Source: JASEGV01 sp947085405 (GTDB taxonomy: Bacteria; Bacteroidota; Ignavibacteria; UBA10030; BY39). From it: 64,000 nucleotides of DNA. Each line of letters opens with the position of its first letter. The stretch's first letter is position 1. Shown here piece after piece: positions 44,393 to 53,286 of the stretch. The position numbers and the translations under genes were made by a program. The notes below the pieces were generated by a model that searched no databases, was not told where the DNA came from, and worked only from the letters and a program-made list of their open reading frames with translations. The DNA lies in the NCBI GenBank assembly GCA_947085405.1, contig CAMTWO010000016.1:11687-75686 (forward strand), in the 5' to 3' direction.

Positions 44393-45937
44393 TTACTCCG
44401 GTTTCATTTGTGGAAAAAATAATACATCTCTGATTGAATCTTGATTTGTCATTAACATTGTAAGTCGATCTATGCCGATACCTAAACCGGCAGTCGGAGG
44501 CATACCGTATTCGAGAGCTCGCAGGAAATCCTCATCAAACACGTTTGCCTCTTCGTCGCCGCGTGCACGAAGTTTAGCTTGTTCTTCAAAGCGGGCACGT
44601 TGATCGAGAGGGTCGTTGAGTTCTGAAAAAGCGTTGCAAAGTTCACTCCCATTAACAATCGCTTCAAAGCGTTCTACAACTCCTTCTTTCGTACGGTGTT
44701 TTTTTGCAAGAGGCGACATCGCAATTGGATAATCGGTGATGAATGTTGGTTGAATAAGTCTGGGTTCAACCAACTCGCCGAAAATTTCGTCTATCACTTT
44801 ACCACCGTTTGCATTAGGATCGACATCTACATGTAACTCCTTTGCTACCTTGTGCAGTTCGACTTCAGTTAAATTACTAATGTCTTTGCCCGTAAATTGC
44901 TTAATTGCATCGAACATCGTTAAACGAGTCCACGGGGGGGTGAAATCAATTTCGTTATTTCCAACTTTAATCTTTGTGGTGCCGTGAACTTTCAAAGCGA
45001 TATGGCTAATCATCTGCTCGACCAACTCCATCATCCAAATATAATCTTTGTATGCTACGTAAAGTTCAAGCATTGTGAATTCCGGATTGTGGGTTTTATC
45101 CATTCCTTCGTTCCGGAAATCTTTGGCAAACTCATACACGCCATCATAGCCGCCGACTATAAGTCGTTTTAAGTAAAGCTCATCCGCAATTCTCAAATAT
45201 AAATCGATATCTAAAGCGTTATGATGTGTAACAAATGGACGGGCGAATGCGCCTCCGTATAGCGGTTGAAGTATCGGAGTTTCAACTTCAAGATAATCTC
45301 GTTCATTGAAAAATTCCCGGATGGAACTCATTATCTTCGAGCGTTTAACAAATACTTCTCGCACATCGGAGTTTACAATTAAATCTACATATCGTTGACG
45401 GTAGCGAAGTTCTTTATCTGAGAATGGATCGTATATGATTTTGTTTCCGGCTTCGTCAACTTTTTCTTTTACAATCGGAAGCGGTCGCAGCGATTTCGAT
45501 AAAAGTTCTAAACTTTGTGCATGGATGGAAATCTCGCCCATTTTAGTTCTGAAGCTATAACCCTTCACACCAATTATATCCCCAATATCCATCAACCTGA
45601 AAGCATCGTAAATTTCACCGAGTTCATCTTTTTTAAGATAAACCTGAATTTTACCGGTTGAATCTTGGATATGACAAAAGGAAGCCTTGCCCATCCGGCG
45701 AATCGACATAATTCTGCCTGCAACCGAAATATCATGTTGGGGCGAATCGTCCGCCTCTGGCGGATTAAAATTTTCGATTAACTCTTTTGTGTAATTTTGG
45801 CGGTCGAATTGATATGGGTATGGATTGATACCGCGGGCAACAAGCTCGTTGAGTTCTTCGCGCCGTCGCAGCATCAATTCATTCAATTCCTGGTGATATA
45901 ATTCTTCGTGTTTTTCTGTATTAGTATCGTCGTTCAC
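44393..45937 (-). CDS. lysS: Lysyl-tRNA synthetase, class II
   Basis: 514 residues. The OB-fold anticodon domain (about 60-165; VAGRIMSIRRMGKASFCHIQD in part) precedes the class II core: motif 2 FRNEGMDKTHNPEFTMLELY (in parts FRNEGMD, HNPEFTMLE) and motif 3 GLGIGIDRLTMLM. Charges tRNA-Lys. In the linker just before the OB-fold (residues 58-65, NPPEADDS) a CCGCC-tct-GGCGG palindrome sits in frame. The rest of the enzyme looks normal, so it is probably active. Confidence 0.95.
   Translation of the reverse strand: MNDDTNTEKHEELYHQELNELMLRRREELNELVARGINPYPYQFDRQNYTKELIENFNPPEADDSPQHDISVAGRIMSIRRMGKASFCHIQDSTGKIQVYLKKDELGEIYDAFRLMDIGDIIGVKGYSFRTKMGEISIHAQSLELLSKSLRPLPIVKEKVDEAGNKIIYDPFSDKELRYRQRYVDLIVNSDVREVFVKRSKIMSSIREFFNERDYLEVETPILQPLYGGAFARPFVTHHNALDIDLYLRIADELYLKRLIVGGYDGVYEFAKDFRNEGMDKTHNPEFTMLELYVAYKDYIWMMELVEQMISHIALKVHGTTKIKVGNNEIDFTPPWTRLTMFDAIKQFTGKDISNLTEVELHKVAKELHVDVDPNANGGKVIDEIFGELVEPRLIQPTFITDYPIAMSPLAKKHRTKEGVVERFEAIVNGSELCNAFSELNDPLDQRARFEEQAKLRARGDEEANVFDEDFLRALEYGMPPTAGLGIGIDRLTMLMTNQDSIRDVLFFPQMKPE
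45750..45764. repeat. REP-like palindrome inside lysS
   Basis: TCCGCC-tct-GGCGGA in frame with lysS (minus), encoding NPPEAD. The same short palindrome occurs at 10863-10877 and near 48029. Confidence 0.75.
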
Positions 45938-46005
45938 TTATTAATCTCATTGTTAAAAATTAAAGCAGAGAGAAAATAATAAGAATTTAGACGATAATCA
46001 AATAA

Positions 46006-46755
46006 CTAATACCTTAAAAAGAATTGAAGTGCGTATTTTGTAATCTGTGCAGAATTCGATTTTATTCCTTTTTCTTCTTCAGCATAAAAATGTTCAGGAC
46101 CGAATCGGTATTCTAAGAAGCTATAAGGATTGATTAACAGCCCTACACCGAGTGTTGCACCTTTTAATTTTAGTTTGACAGATGGTTGAATATAAAATGG
46201 AAGCAAATTAACAACACCAAAAAATTTATCTTTAAAAACGCCCCCCTTCATATACGAAATCGTCCCGCCGATATTAAAAAATGTAACTGCAAACTGTCCG
46301 ATTAAAGCACGCTCGCCAATCAAAGGTAAATGGTATTCGGCGTTCACGTTCAAAGAGTACAAATCTAAAATTCCGGTTAGGTGATTTACCTCGTGAGGCG
46401 ATTTTAAATCCGACGGATACTTAAAACTTGTATCGGTGATAACAGGAATACTATTTACTTCCATCTTGCCCGAAGTAAAACCGAGTAAAAGGTCTCTACC
46501 TAAATTGATAGATAATTTTCCGACGGGACCTATTTCGATTTCATCAATAATTTTTACATTTGAACTTGAACCTATTCCGAAACCATTATGATAAAGAGGC
46601 TCAACTGAGATATATTTTTCAGGCATCGTGATACCCGTACGAAGCATACTGAATTCAAAATAACTAAAACCGAGCGAGTCCTGCATCGAGTATGATGATG
46701 GACCACTTGAGATTAGAGTAAACGATACAAACAAAATTAAGAATAAACGGTACAT
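46006..46755 (-). CDS. Exported beta-barrel-like protein, hypothetical
   Basis: 249 residues with a signal peptide (about 1-19). The mature protein is rich in alternating hydrophobic strands and ends ALQFFLRY with a terminal aromatic, the pattern of a small outer-membrane beta-barrel. No family was recognised. It is the first gene upstream of lysS (69-bp gap) on the minus strand and is divergent from larB. Confidence 0.68.
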   Translation of the reverse strand: MYRLFLILFVSFTLISSGPSSYSMQDSLGFSYFEFSMLRTGITMPEKYISVEPLYHNGFGIGSSSNVKIIDEIEIGPVGKLSINLGRDLLLGFTSGKMEVNSIPVITDTSFKYPSDLKSPHEVNHLTGILDLYSLNVNAEYHLPLIGERALIGQFAVTFFNIGGTISYMKGGVFKDKFFGVVNLLPFYIQPSVKLKLKGATLGVGLLINPYSFLEYRFGPEHFYAEEEKGIKSNSAQITKYALQFFLRY

Positions 46756-46891
46756 ACTTCCTCCTTAAAAGAAAATTAATAAAAGGTGATTTATATATAT
46801 ATCGTTGCATTTAAGTACGCTTGCAGAAAAAATCAGGATAATAAATTTTATTTTTGCTTATAAACTCGAAAACAGCTATATTTTTGTCGTT

Positions 46892-47638
46892 ATGAACAAA
46901 GAATATCTTTCAAAACTATTAGCAGATTATAAAACCGGCAAAGTATCGCAGGCTGAACTGTTAAAAACATTATTAACTTTTGAATCCGAGTCACTAGGTT
47001 TCGCGACAATTGACCATCACAGGACTATTCGGAAGGGATTCCCGGAAGTTATCTTGTGCCAAGGAAAAACTTCTGAACAAGTTGCAGTTATCGCTTCAAA
47101 AATAATTGAGCGGAATCAGCCACTCCTTGCAACCCGGGCAACCCCCGAACAATTCAAAGCTGTGCAGAAAAAAACAAAAAAGGCACACTACGACAAAGTT
47201 GCACGTATCATTTATGCAAACAAACCAAGCAAACCTGCTGCAAATAAAAAAAACGTTCTCGTCGTATCTGCCGGGACGATTGATATACCTGTTGCAGAAG
47301 AAGCCTGCCTTACTTTGGAAATGTTAGGAAATCCGGTGGAACGCCTCTACGATGTTGGTGTGGCAGGAATTCACCGTCTGTTTTCAAACTACAATAAAAT
47401 AATGACAGCAAATGTTATCATTGTAGTTGCGGGGATGGAGGGTGCATTACCAAGTGTAGTTGGTGGTCTTGTTGATGTTCCTGTGATTGCTGTTCCAACC
47501 TCAGGTGGATACGGTGCAAGTTTTGGGGGTGTTGCAGCTTTACTCGGAATGCTCAATACATGCGCATCTGGAGTTACTGTTGTAAACATTGATAACGGAT
47601 TCGGAGCCGGCTTCGCTGCGAGTATGATGAATAGATAA
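46892..47638 (+). CDS. larB: LarB-type nickel-pincer cofactor biosynthesis / AIR carboxylase-like protein
   Basis: 248 residues from MNKEYLSKLLADYKTGKVSQAEL (46892); upstream in-frame codons are unlikely because they lie in AT-rich leader. FATIDHHRTIRKGFPEVILC and GVAGIHRL are hallmark LarB segments, followed by a PurE-like domain (IVVAGMEGALPSVVGGLVD; TSGGYGASFGG). LarB carboxylates nicotinate adenine dinucleotide in the first step of the nickel-pincer cofactor; larC and larE are not in the window. Confidence 0.88.
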   Translation: MNKEYLSKLLADYKTGKVSQAELLKTLLTFESESLGFATIDHHRTIRKGFPEVILCQGKTSEQVAVIASKIIERNQPLLATRATPEQFKAVQKKTKKAHYDKVARIIYANKPSKPAANKKNVLVVSAGTIDIPVAEEACLTLEMLGNPVERLYDVGVAGIHRLFSNYNKIMTANVIIVVAGMEGALPSVVGGLVDVPVIAVPTSGGYGASFGGVAALLGMLNTCASGVTVVNIDNGFGAGFAASMMNR

Positions 47639-47647
47639 GGAATTTTA

Positions 47648-47690
47648 CCCGCCCGACTGAACGATTTCAGTCGTTCGGGCGGGGATTTTT
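47648..47690 (+). terminator. Terminator after larB
   Basis: CCCGCCCGA pairs with TCGGGCGGG, with an inner CTGAA/TTCAG hairpin, followed by ATTTTTG. It starts 9 bp after the larB stop. Confidence 0.75.
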
Positions 47691-47762
47691 GATTTTAGAT
47701 TTATGATTTGAGACATCTGAAATATTAAGAGACTGTGTGATAATACCGAACTCACCCTAAAT

Positions 47763-48050
47763 GAGGGTGACTAAAAAGTCGGTTTTCTCGATACGTTCGC
47801 TTCGCGAACACTCGAAAACCGACTAAATAAGCAGGTTCTCGAGTTCGATTTCGTAGAAATCGAGTAACGAGAGAACTTATTAGTCAACCTCACTTGCTGA
47901 ATCTGAGTTCAATTCTCCCCTTCTCTTTTTAAGAGAAGGGGCCGGGGGATGAGTTCCTACAGTTAACCCACGGACTGTTAAGTCGTGGGTTAACCAAAAG
48001 ACGTTTCACCTTGTAACCGTTTCATTTATCCGCCTCTGGCGGGACGGTTT
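47763..48050. repeat. Cluster of palindromic repeats between larB and the CBS gene
   Basis: The 499-bp gap 47639-48137 has no credible gene. After the larB terminator come: a long nested inverted repeat (47763-47892) beginning GACTAAAAAGTC and containing GGTTTTCTCGATACGTTCGC-type arms; CCCCTTCTCTT/AAGAGAAGGGG (47917-47941); GTTAACCCACG/CGTGGGTTAAC (47962-47994); and AACCGT ... CCGCC-tct-GGCGG ... ACGGTT followed by T residues (48016-48050), which could end transcription. These are dispersed noncoding repeats. Confidence 0.55.
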
Positions 48051-48137
48051 TTAAATAATTTTTCAGAAGACACAATTTGAGATTAATGATTTTTTCTGTT
48101 TCGATATAAACAACTATTAACTAACTACAAGTAAAAA

Positions 48138-49505
48138 ATGGATATCAAAGAAAACATTTTAAAAACAATTGGTAACACACCTATCGTAAAATTAAATAAA
48201 ATTTCGAGAGGTTATAAACCGCAAATTTTTCTTAAATTAGAATTCTTTAATCCCGGCGGTTCTGTGAAAGACAGAATCGGAATTGAGATAATCGAGGATG
48301 CAGAGCGTGATGGCCGGCTTCGCCCAGGTGGAACAATCGTTGAAGCCACATCGGGTAACACAGGTGTTGGACTCGCACTTGCGGCAGCCGTTAAAAATTA
48401 TAAGTGCATCTTCACGATCCCCGACAAAATGAGTAACGAGAAAGTTCAATTATTGCGGGCTTTCGGCGCTGAGGTAATTATTACTCCAACAGCAGTCGCT
48501 CACGAGTCACCCGAAAGTTATACAGAAGTAGCAAAGCGTATCGTTCGCGAAACTCCGAATTCAATTTTAGCAAATCAGTTTTACAATCAAAAAAATCCTG
48601 AAGCTCATTACAAAACCACAGGTCCGGAAATTTGGGAACAGACCGGAGGAAAAATTGATTACTTCGTCGCTGGTGTAGGAACAGGCGGAACAATCAGCGG
48701 TGTTGGAAAATTTTTAAAAGAAAAAAATCCCAATATAAAAATAGCAATCTCCGACCCGAGGGGATCGATTATCTGCGATTTCCACAAAACAAAAAAAATT
48801 CCAGACATGGCTATGCCTTATAAGGTTGAAGGAATCGGTTCGGATTGGATTCCCGGCACACTACACTTGGAATATGTTGATGAAGTAATTGAAGTTACCG
48901 ATAAAGAATCGTTTTTGATTGCCCGAAAATTAGCCAGAGAAGAAGGAATTTTTGCCGGCGGATCGGCAGGCACTGCTTTAGCCGCAGCTTTAAAAATCGC
49001 AGAACGCCTGAATGAAAAACAAACTATTGTCGTCCTCATCCCCGATACGGGAGAGAGGTATTTGAGTAAGATGTACAACGACAACTGGATGCGCGAGCAC
49101 AGTTTCCTGATTCCCGAAAAAGTTACAATGCGCTTTGTGATTCAAGGAAAAGCCAAAAACCTGCCTCAGCTCATCTCGGTCGATTCATCAGCAACTATTC
49201 AACACGCATTCGACCTTATTAAACAATTCGATATTTCTCAGATTCCTGTAATCGACAATGGAAAATCTGTGGGAAGCATTGACGATGGCGATTTGATGAC
49301 AGCAGTTCTTGAAAATTCATCTTTACTCGATAAACCTGTTAGTCAAATTATGAAACCGACATACCCTATCATCGGCATCGAAGCTCCAATAGAACACGCA
49401 GTCGAATTATTAACAAAGAAAAACTCTGCAGTCATCATAGAAGAGAATAAAAAAATTGCCGGTATCGTTACGCGCTACGACGTGATTGAATATATGTCGA
49501 GATAA
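48138..49505 (+). CDS. Cystathionine beta-synthase with C-terminal CBS pair
   Basis: 455 residues. The PLP fold-II catalytic domain has NPGGSVKDRIG (Lys44 as PLP lysine), TSGNTGVGLA and GVGTGGTISG; two CBS domains (about 330-455) close the protein and usually bind an adenosyl ligand such as AdoMet. It condenses serine and homocysteine, or releases H2S from cysteine. The stop overlaps the antiporter ATG by 1 nt, starting a four-gene plus-strand run. Confidence 0.92.
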   Translation: MDIKENILKTIGNTPIVKLNKISRGYKPQIFLKLEFFNPGGSVKDRIGIEIIEDAERDGRLRPGGTIVEATSGNTGVGLALAAAVKNYKCIFTIPDKMSNEKVQLLRAFGAEVIITPTAVAHESPESYTEVAKRIVRETPNSILANQFYNQKNPEAHYKTTGPEIWEQTGGKIDYFVAGVGTGGTISGVGKFLKEKNPNIKIAISDPRGSIICDFHKTKKIPDMAMPYKVEGIGSDWIPGTLHLEYVDEVIEVTDKESFLIARKLAREEGIFAGGSAGTALAAALKIAERLNEKQTIVVLIPDTGERYLSKMYNDNWMREHSFLIPEKVTMRFVIQGKAKNLPQLISVDSSATIQHAFDLIKQFDISQIPVIDNGKSVGSIDDGDLMTAVLENSSLLDKPVSQIMKPTYPIIGIEAPIEHAVELLTKKNSAVIIEENKKIAGIVTRYDVIEYMSR

Positions 49506-50593
49506 TGGATAGTCTCACTCTTATATTATTTATTTTAGGACTCGTTTTATTAATAGTCGGAGCTGAATTATTGGTAAGAGGTGCTTCGAGGATTGCAACA
49601 TTAGTCGGCGTCTCACCTCTTGTAATTGGTTTAACGGTTGTAGCTTACGGAACGAGCGCCCCCGAACTTGCTGTAGGTGTTCACTCAGCGTATATCAACC
49701 AACCTGATATTGCACTCGGCAGTGTAGTGGGCAGCAACATTTTTAATATACTTCTGATATTAGGCATCTCTGCAATAATCACTCCGCTTATAGTTAAACA
49801 GCAACTCATTAAAATTGATGTCCCTATAATGATTGGAGTTTCAATTTTAGGTTGGATACTCTCATTTGACGGGCAAGTCAGCCGAACGGATGGCATCATA
49901 TTGTTTTTTTTCATCATCGTTTACACTGTATTCTCTATTCGCCAAAGTCGAAAAGAAAGCAAAGCGATTAAAGATGAATATGAAAAAGAATTCGGAACTG
50001 TAAAAATTAAAAAGCAAAGTTCCCTTATATTTCAGATAACATTAATAATTGTTGGAGGTGCTTTATTAGTTTTAGGTTCAAACTGGCTTGTTAAGGGTGC
50101 AGTAGAGTTGGCAAAATATTTTGGTATAAGTGAATTAGTAATTGGTTTAACTATAATTGCGGCGGGAACTTCTTTGCCGGAAGTTGCTACATCGGTCGTA
50201 GCCGCAATCAAAGGCGAAAAAGATATTGCAGTAGGCAACGTAGTTGGCAGCAACATCTTCAACATTCTTTCCGTACTCGGACTGACGAGTATAGTTGCAC
50301 CGAACGGAATTTCAGTATCGCCCGCAGTATTAAATTTTGATATACCGATAATGACAGCAGTCGCCATTGCTTGTCTCCCTATTTTTTTTACAGGCAATTC
50401 TATTTCACGATGGGAGGGTGGCTTATTTCTTGGTTATTATATAGCGTATATTTTATACTTATTCTTCGACGCAACTCAACACGACATGCTGCCGGCATAC
50501 AGTTCGGTTATGATTATTTTCGTAATACCCATTACAGCCGTAACACTGATACTGATAAGTTACAGAGAATTTAAAAAAAATAGGTTAGTATAG
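49505..50593 (+). CDS. Calcium/sodium antiporter (CaCA family)
   Basis: 362 residues with about ten membrane segments and the two inverted alpha-repeats: GLTVVAYGTSAPELAVG with ALGSVVGSNIFNILLILG, and GLTIIAAGTSLPEVATS with AVGNVVGSNIFNILSVLG. It exports Ca2+ in exchange for Na+ or H+. It is coupled by 1-nt overlap to the cystathionine beta-synthase gene and followed 12 bp later by a Ca2+ ATPase. Confidence 0.9.
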   Translation: MDSLTLILFILGLVLLIVGAELLVRGASRIATLVGVSPLVIGLTVVAYGTSAPELAVGVHSAYINQPDIALGSVVGSNIFNILLILGISAIITPLIVKQQLIKIDVPIMIGVSILGWILSFDGQVSRTDGIILFFFIIVYTVFSIRQSRKESKAIKDEYEKEFGTVKIKKQSSLIFQITLIIVGGALLVLGSNWLVKGAVELAKYFGISELVIGLTIIAAGTSLPEVATSVVAAIKGEKDIAVGNVVGSNIFNILSVLGLTSIVAPNGISVSPAVLNFDIPIMTAVAIACLPIFFTGNSISRWEGGLFLGYYIAYILYLFFDATQHDMLPAYSSVMIIFVIPITAVTLILISYREFKKNRLV

Positions 50594-50605
50594 AATACCT
50601 TACGA

Positions 50606-53266
50606 ATGCTCTCGCACCAAAAAAATATCTCTGAGGTTTTGGAAGATTTTGGTACTTCGCTTAGTGGTTTATCTTCAGAGGAGGCGACAAAACGGCTCGT
50701 TGAATACGGTTCCAATGAATTAATAGAAAAAAAGAAAAAACATCCAATTATGATGTTCTTTGAGCAGTTCAAAGACTTTATGATAATGGTGTTAATCGCA
50801 GCAGCCGTAATAGCCGGAATAGTTGGTAAACCTACCGATGCCGCTGCAATTTTAGCGATTGTGATATTAAATGCTATAATTGGATTTGTTCAGGAGTACC
50901 GAGCCGAAAAAGCTATGGCTGCACTTAGAAAAATGGCTGCTCCTTTTTGCACCGTCATCCGCGATGGGCTTCACAGCAACATACCCGCTGCCGAGGTTGT
51001 TCCGGGAGATATCGTTATACTCGAAACAGGGCAAATAATTCCTGCCGACGTCCGACTTTTTGATGCTGCCAATTTAAAAATAGAAGAAGCCGCACTTACG
51101 GGTGAATCGGTTCCTGTAGAAAAAAATATTGCACGCCTTCACGATGAACATCTGTCAATCGGAGACAGATTAAATATGGGATACCAAGGGACTGTGGTAA
51201 CTTATGGCAGAGGCGCCGGCGTAGTAACTGCAACCGGTATGAATACTGAAATAGGAAAAATTGCAACACTTCTTCAGGATGATAAAGATATTAAAACCCC
51301 ACTCCAACAACGTCTTGCACTCTTCGGTAAAAAACTTGCTCTTGTGATTCTTGTTATTTGTGCCATTGTATTTGTTGCGGGTTTATTACGAGGCGAAGAT
51401 GTAATGCTGATGTTTTTGACTTCAATAAGTCTTGCAGTTGCCGCTATTCCAGAAGCACTACCGGCAGTCATTACAATAGCATTAGCAATTGGCGCCAAAA
51501 AAATGGTGAAACTGAACGCACTGATCAGAAAACTCCCGGCAGTAGAAACACTTGGCTCGGTAACTTACATCTGCTCGGATAAAACTGGTACGCTAACACT
51601 TAATAAGATGACTGTAGAAGAGGTTTATGTAGATAATAATTTATTCAGATTTACAGAAAAAAATCTTAAAATAAATTTGGTGGTTGACGATCATAATAAT
51701 ACTACCATCAATTACTTTATGTCTGCCCTTGCACTTAGTAACGACGCGAGAATGGACGCTGAAGAAAAATTGTTGGGCGACCCTACCGAAACCGCTCTCT
51801 ATGCTTTCGCAAAGCAAAATCATTTTGATAAGATAGAATTGGAAAAAAAATACCCTCGCATTTCCGAAATTCCTTTTGATTCAGATAGAAAGTGCATGAC
51901 CACCATTCATAAAAATCTGTTGGATGAAAATAATCAAGTAGGAACCGGAGAGTTCTTTTTTTCTTTCACAAAAGGGGCTGTGGATGTTCTGATTGAAAAA
52001 GCAGATAACATACTAACATCCGAAGGATTATCGCCAATAGATAAATTAGCTCTTACTAATATTAATGATAAGATGGCTGCCGACGGACTTAGGGTTCTTT
52101 GCATCGCTATGAAAAAATGGAATTCACTTCCTGAAAATATAACTCCTGAAAATTTTGAATCGAATCTCACAATCGTAGGATTCGTGGGAATGATGGACCC
52201 TCCGCGGGAAGAAGCCAAAGAAGCAGTCGCACTTTGTAAAACCGCAGGCATTAAACCTGTGATGATTACCGGCGATCATCCTTTAACAGCATTTGCAATT
52301 GCCAAGCGATTAAAAATTATCGAGGATGGAGCTAAATCAGTTATGACCGGCAGAACACTCGAAAAATTGTCTCTTGAAGAATTTGAAAAGAGCGTGGAAA
52401 ATATCAGTGTGTATGCGCGTGTAGCCCCCGATCAGAAACTCAAAATTGTAAGAGCGCTGCAAGATAAAGGGCAATTCGTAGCAATGACCGGCGACGGTGT
52501 TAACGATGCTCCGGCTTTAAAATACGCAAATATTGGAATCGCAATGGGTATTACAGGAACGGCTGTGTCGAAAGAAGCTTCAGCTATGATTTTATTAGAC
52601 GATAATTTCGCGACCATTGTAAAAGCTGTTAAAGAAGGAAGAAAAATATACGACAACATACTCAGGTTTATAAAATATACGATGACTTCAAATGCCGGAA
52701 CGCTCTGGGCAATTTTCCTCGCTCCATTTTTCGGACTTCCGTTGCCTATGCTTCCAATCCAAATTTTATGGATGAACTTACTTACAGACAGCCTTCCGGG
52801 ACTCGCTCTTACTGCAGAGCCGGCTGAACGAAATATAATGAAAAGACCACCAAGGAATCCGAACGAAAGCGTTTTTGCCCACGGCACTGGAGCTTTTATA
52901 ATTATATATGGTTTAATTATTGGTGTTTCTGCTCTCCTCTTCCAAGCCCTTGCAATAAGTGAAGGAATGGCTTGGCAAACTATGGTCTTCACCGCTCTCG
53001 TAATTGGTAGAATGTCCGTTGCAATGAGTGTGCGCTCCGATGCAGATTCGATCTTCAAAATTGGTTTTTTCAGTAACAAACCACTTTTGGCTGCGATAGT
53101 TTTAAATATCTTCTTACAAATGATTGTCGTATATACTCCGTTTTTAAATCCTATTTTCCATACAGAACCGCTTAATCTCGTTGAGTTGATATTAACTCTT
53201 GCTCTATCATTAGTAGTATTGTTTGCAGTAGAGATTAAAAAACTTTGGAAAAAAAGAAATCTTTAA
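50606..53266 (+). CDS. P-type calcium-transporting ATPase (PacL/SERCA type)
   Basis: 886 residues. The A-domain TGES (EAALTGESVPVEKN), the P-domain DKTGT (CSDKTGTLTLNKM), the N-domain, and MTGDGVNDAPALKYANIG are complete. The M4 PEAL motif (VAAIPEALPAVIT) and the M5-M6 region (NAGTLWAIFLAP, ILWMNLLTDSLPGLALTAEP) fit PIIA/PIIB Ca2+ pumps. It expels Ca2+ using ATP. Together with the antiporter it makes a two-transporter calcium module set between transsulfuration genes. Confidence 0.92.
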   Translation: MLSHQKNISEVLEDFGTSLSGLSSEEATKRLVEYGSNELIEKKKKHPIMMFFEQFKDFMIMVLIAAAVIAGIVGKPTDAAAILAIVILNAIIGFVQEYRAEKAMAALRKMAAPFCTVIRDGLHSNIPAAEVVPGDIVILETGQIIPADVRLFDAANLKIEEAALTGESVPVEKNIARLHDEHLSIGDRLNMGYQGTVVTYGRGAGVVTATGMNTEIGKIATLLQDDKDIKTPLQQRLALFGKKLALVILVICAIVFVAGLLRGEDVMLMFLTSISLAVAAIPEALPAVITIALAIGAKKMVKLNALIRKLPAVETLGSVTYICSDKTGTLTLNKMTVEEVYVDNNLFRFTEKNLKINLVVDDHNNTTINYFMSALALSNDARMDAEEKLLGDPTETALYAFAKQNHFDKIELEKKYPRISEIPFDSDRKCMTTIHKNLLDENNQVGTGEFFFSFTKGAVDVLIEKADNILTSEGLSPIDKLALTNINDKMAADGLRVLCIAMKKWNSLPENITPENFESNLTIVGFVGMMDPPREEAKEAVALCKTAGIKPVMITGDHPLTAFAIAKRLKIIEDGAKSVMTGRTLEKLSLEEFEKSVENISVYARVAPDQKLKIVRALQDKGQFVAMTGDGVNDAPALKYANIGIAMGITGTAVSKEASAMILLDDNFATIVKAVKEGRKIYDNILRFIKYTMTSNAGTLWAIFLAPFFGLPLPMLPIQILWMNLLTDSLPGLALTAEPAERNIMKRPPRNPNESVFAHGTGAFIIIYGLIIGVSALLFQALAISEGMAWQTMVFTALVIGRMSVAMSVRSDADSIFKIGFFSNKPLLAAIVLNIFLQMIVVYTPFLNPIFHTEPLNLVELILTLALSLVVLFAVEIKKLWKKRNL

Positions 53267-53286
53267 TAATAACAGAAAGGTAAAAA

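Noticed and set aside
22507..48137. T-box or SAM riboswitch before metG or the cystathionine beta-synthase gene
   Set aside because: metG follows ricT with only 5 bp between, and the 48.0-48.1 kb leader shows only repeat palindromes, with no riboswitch core recognised.
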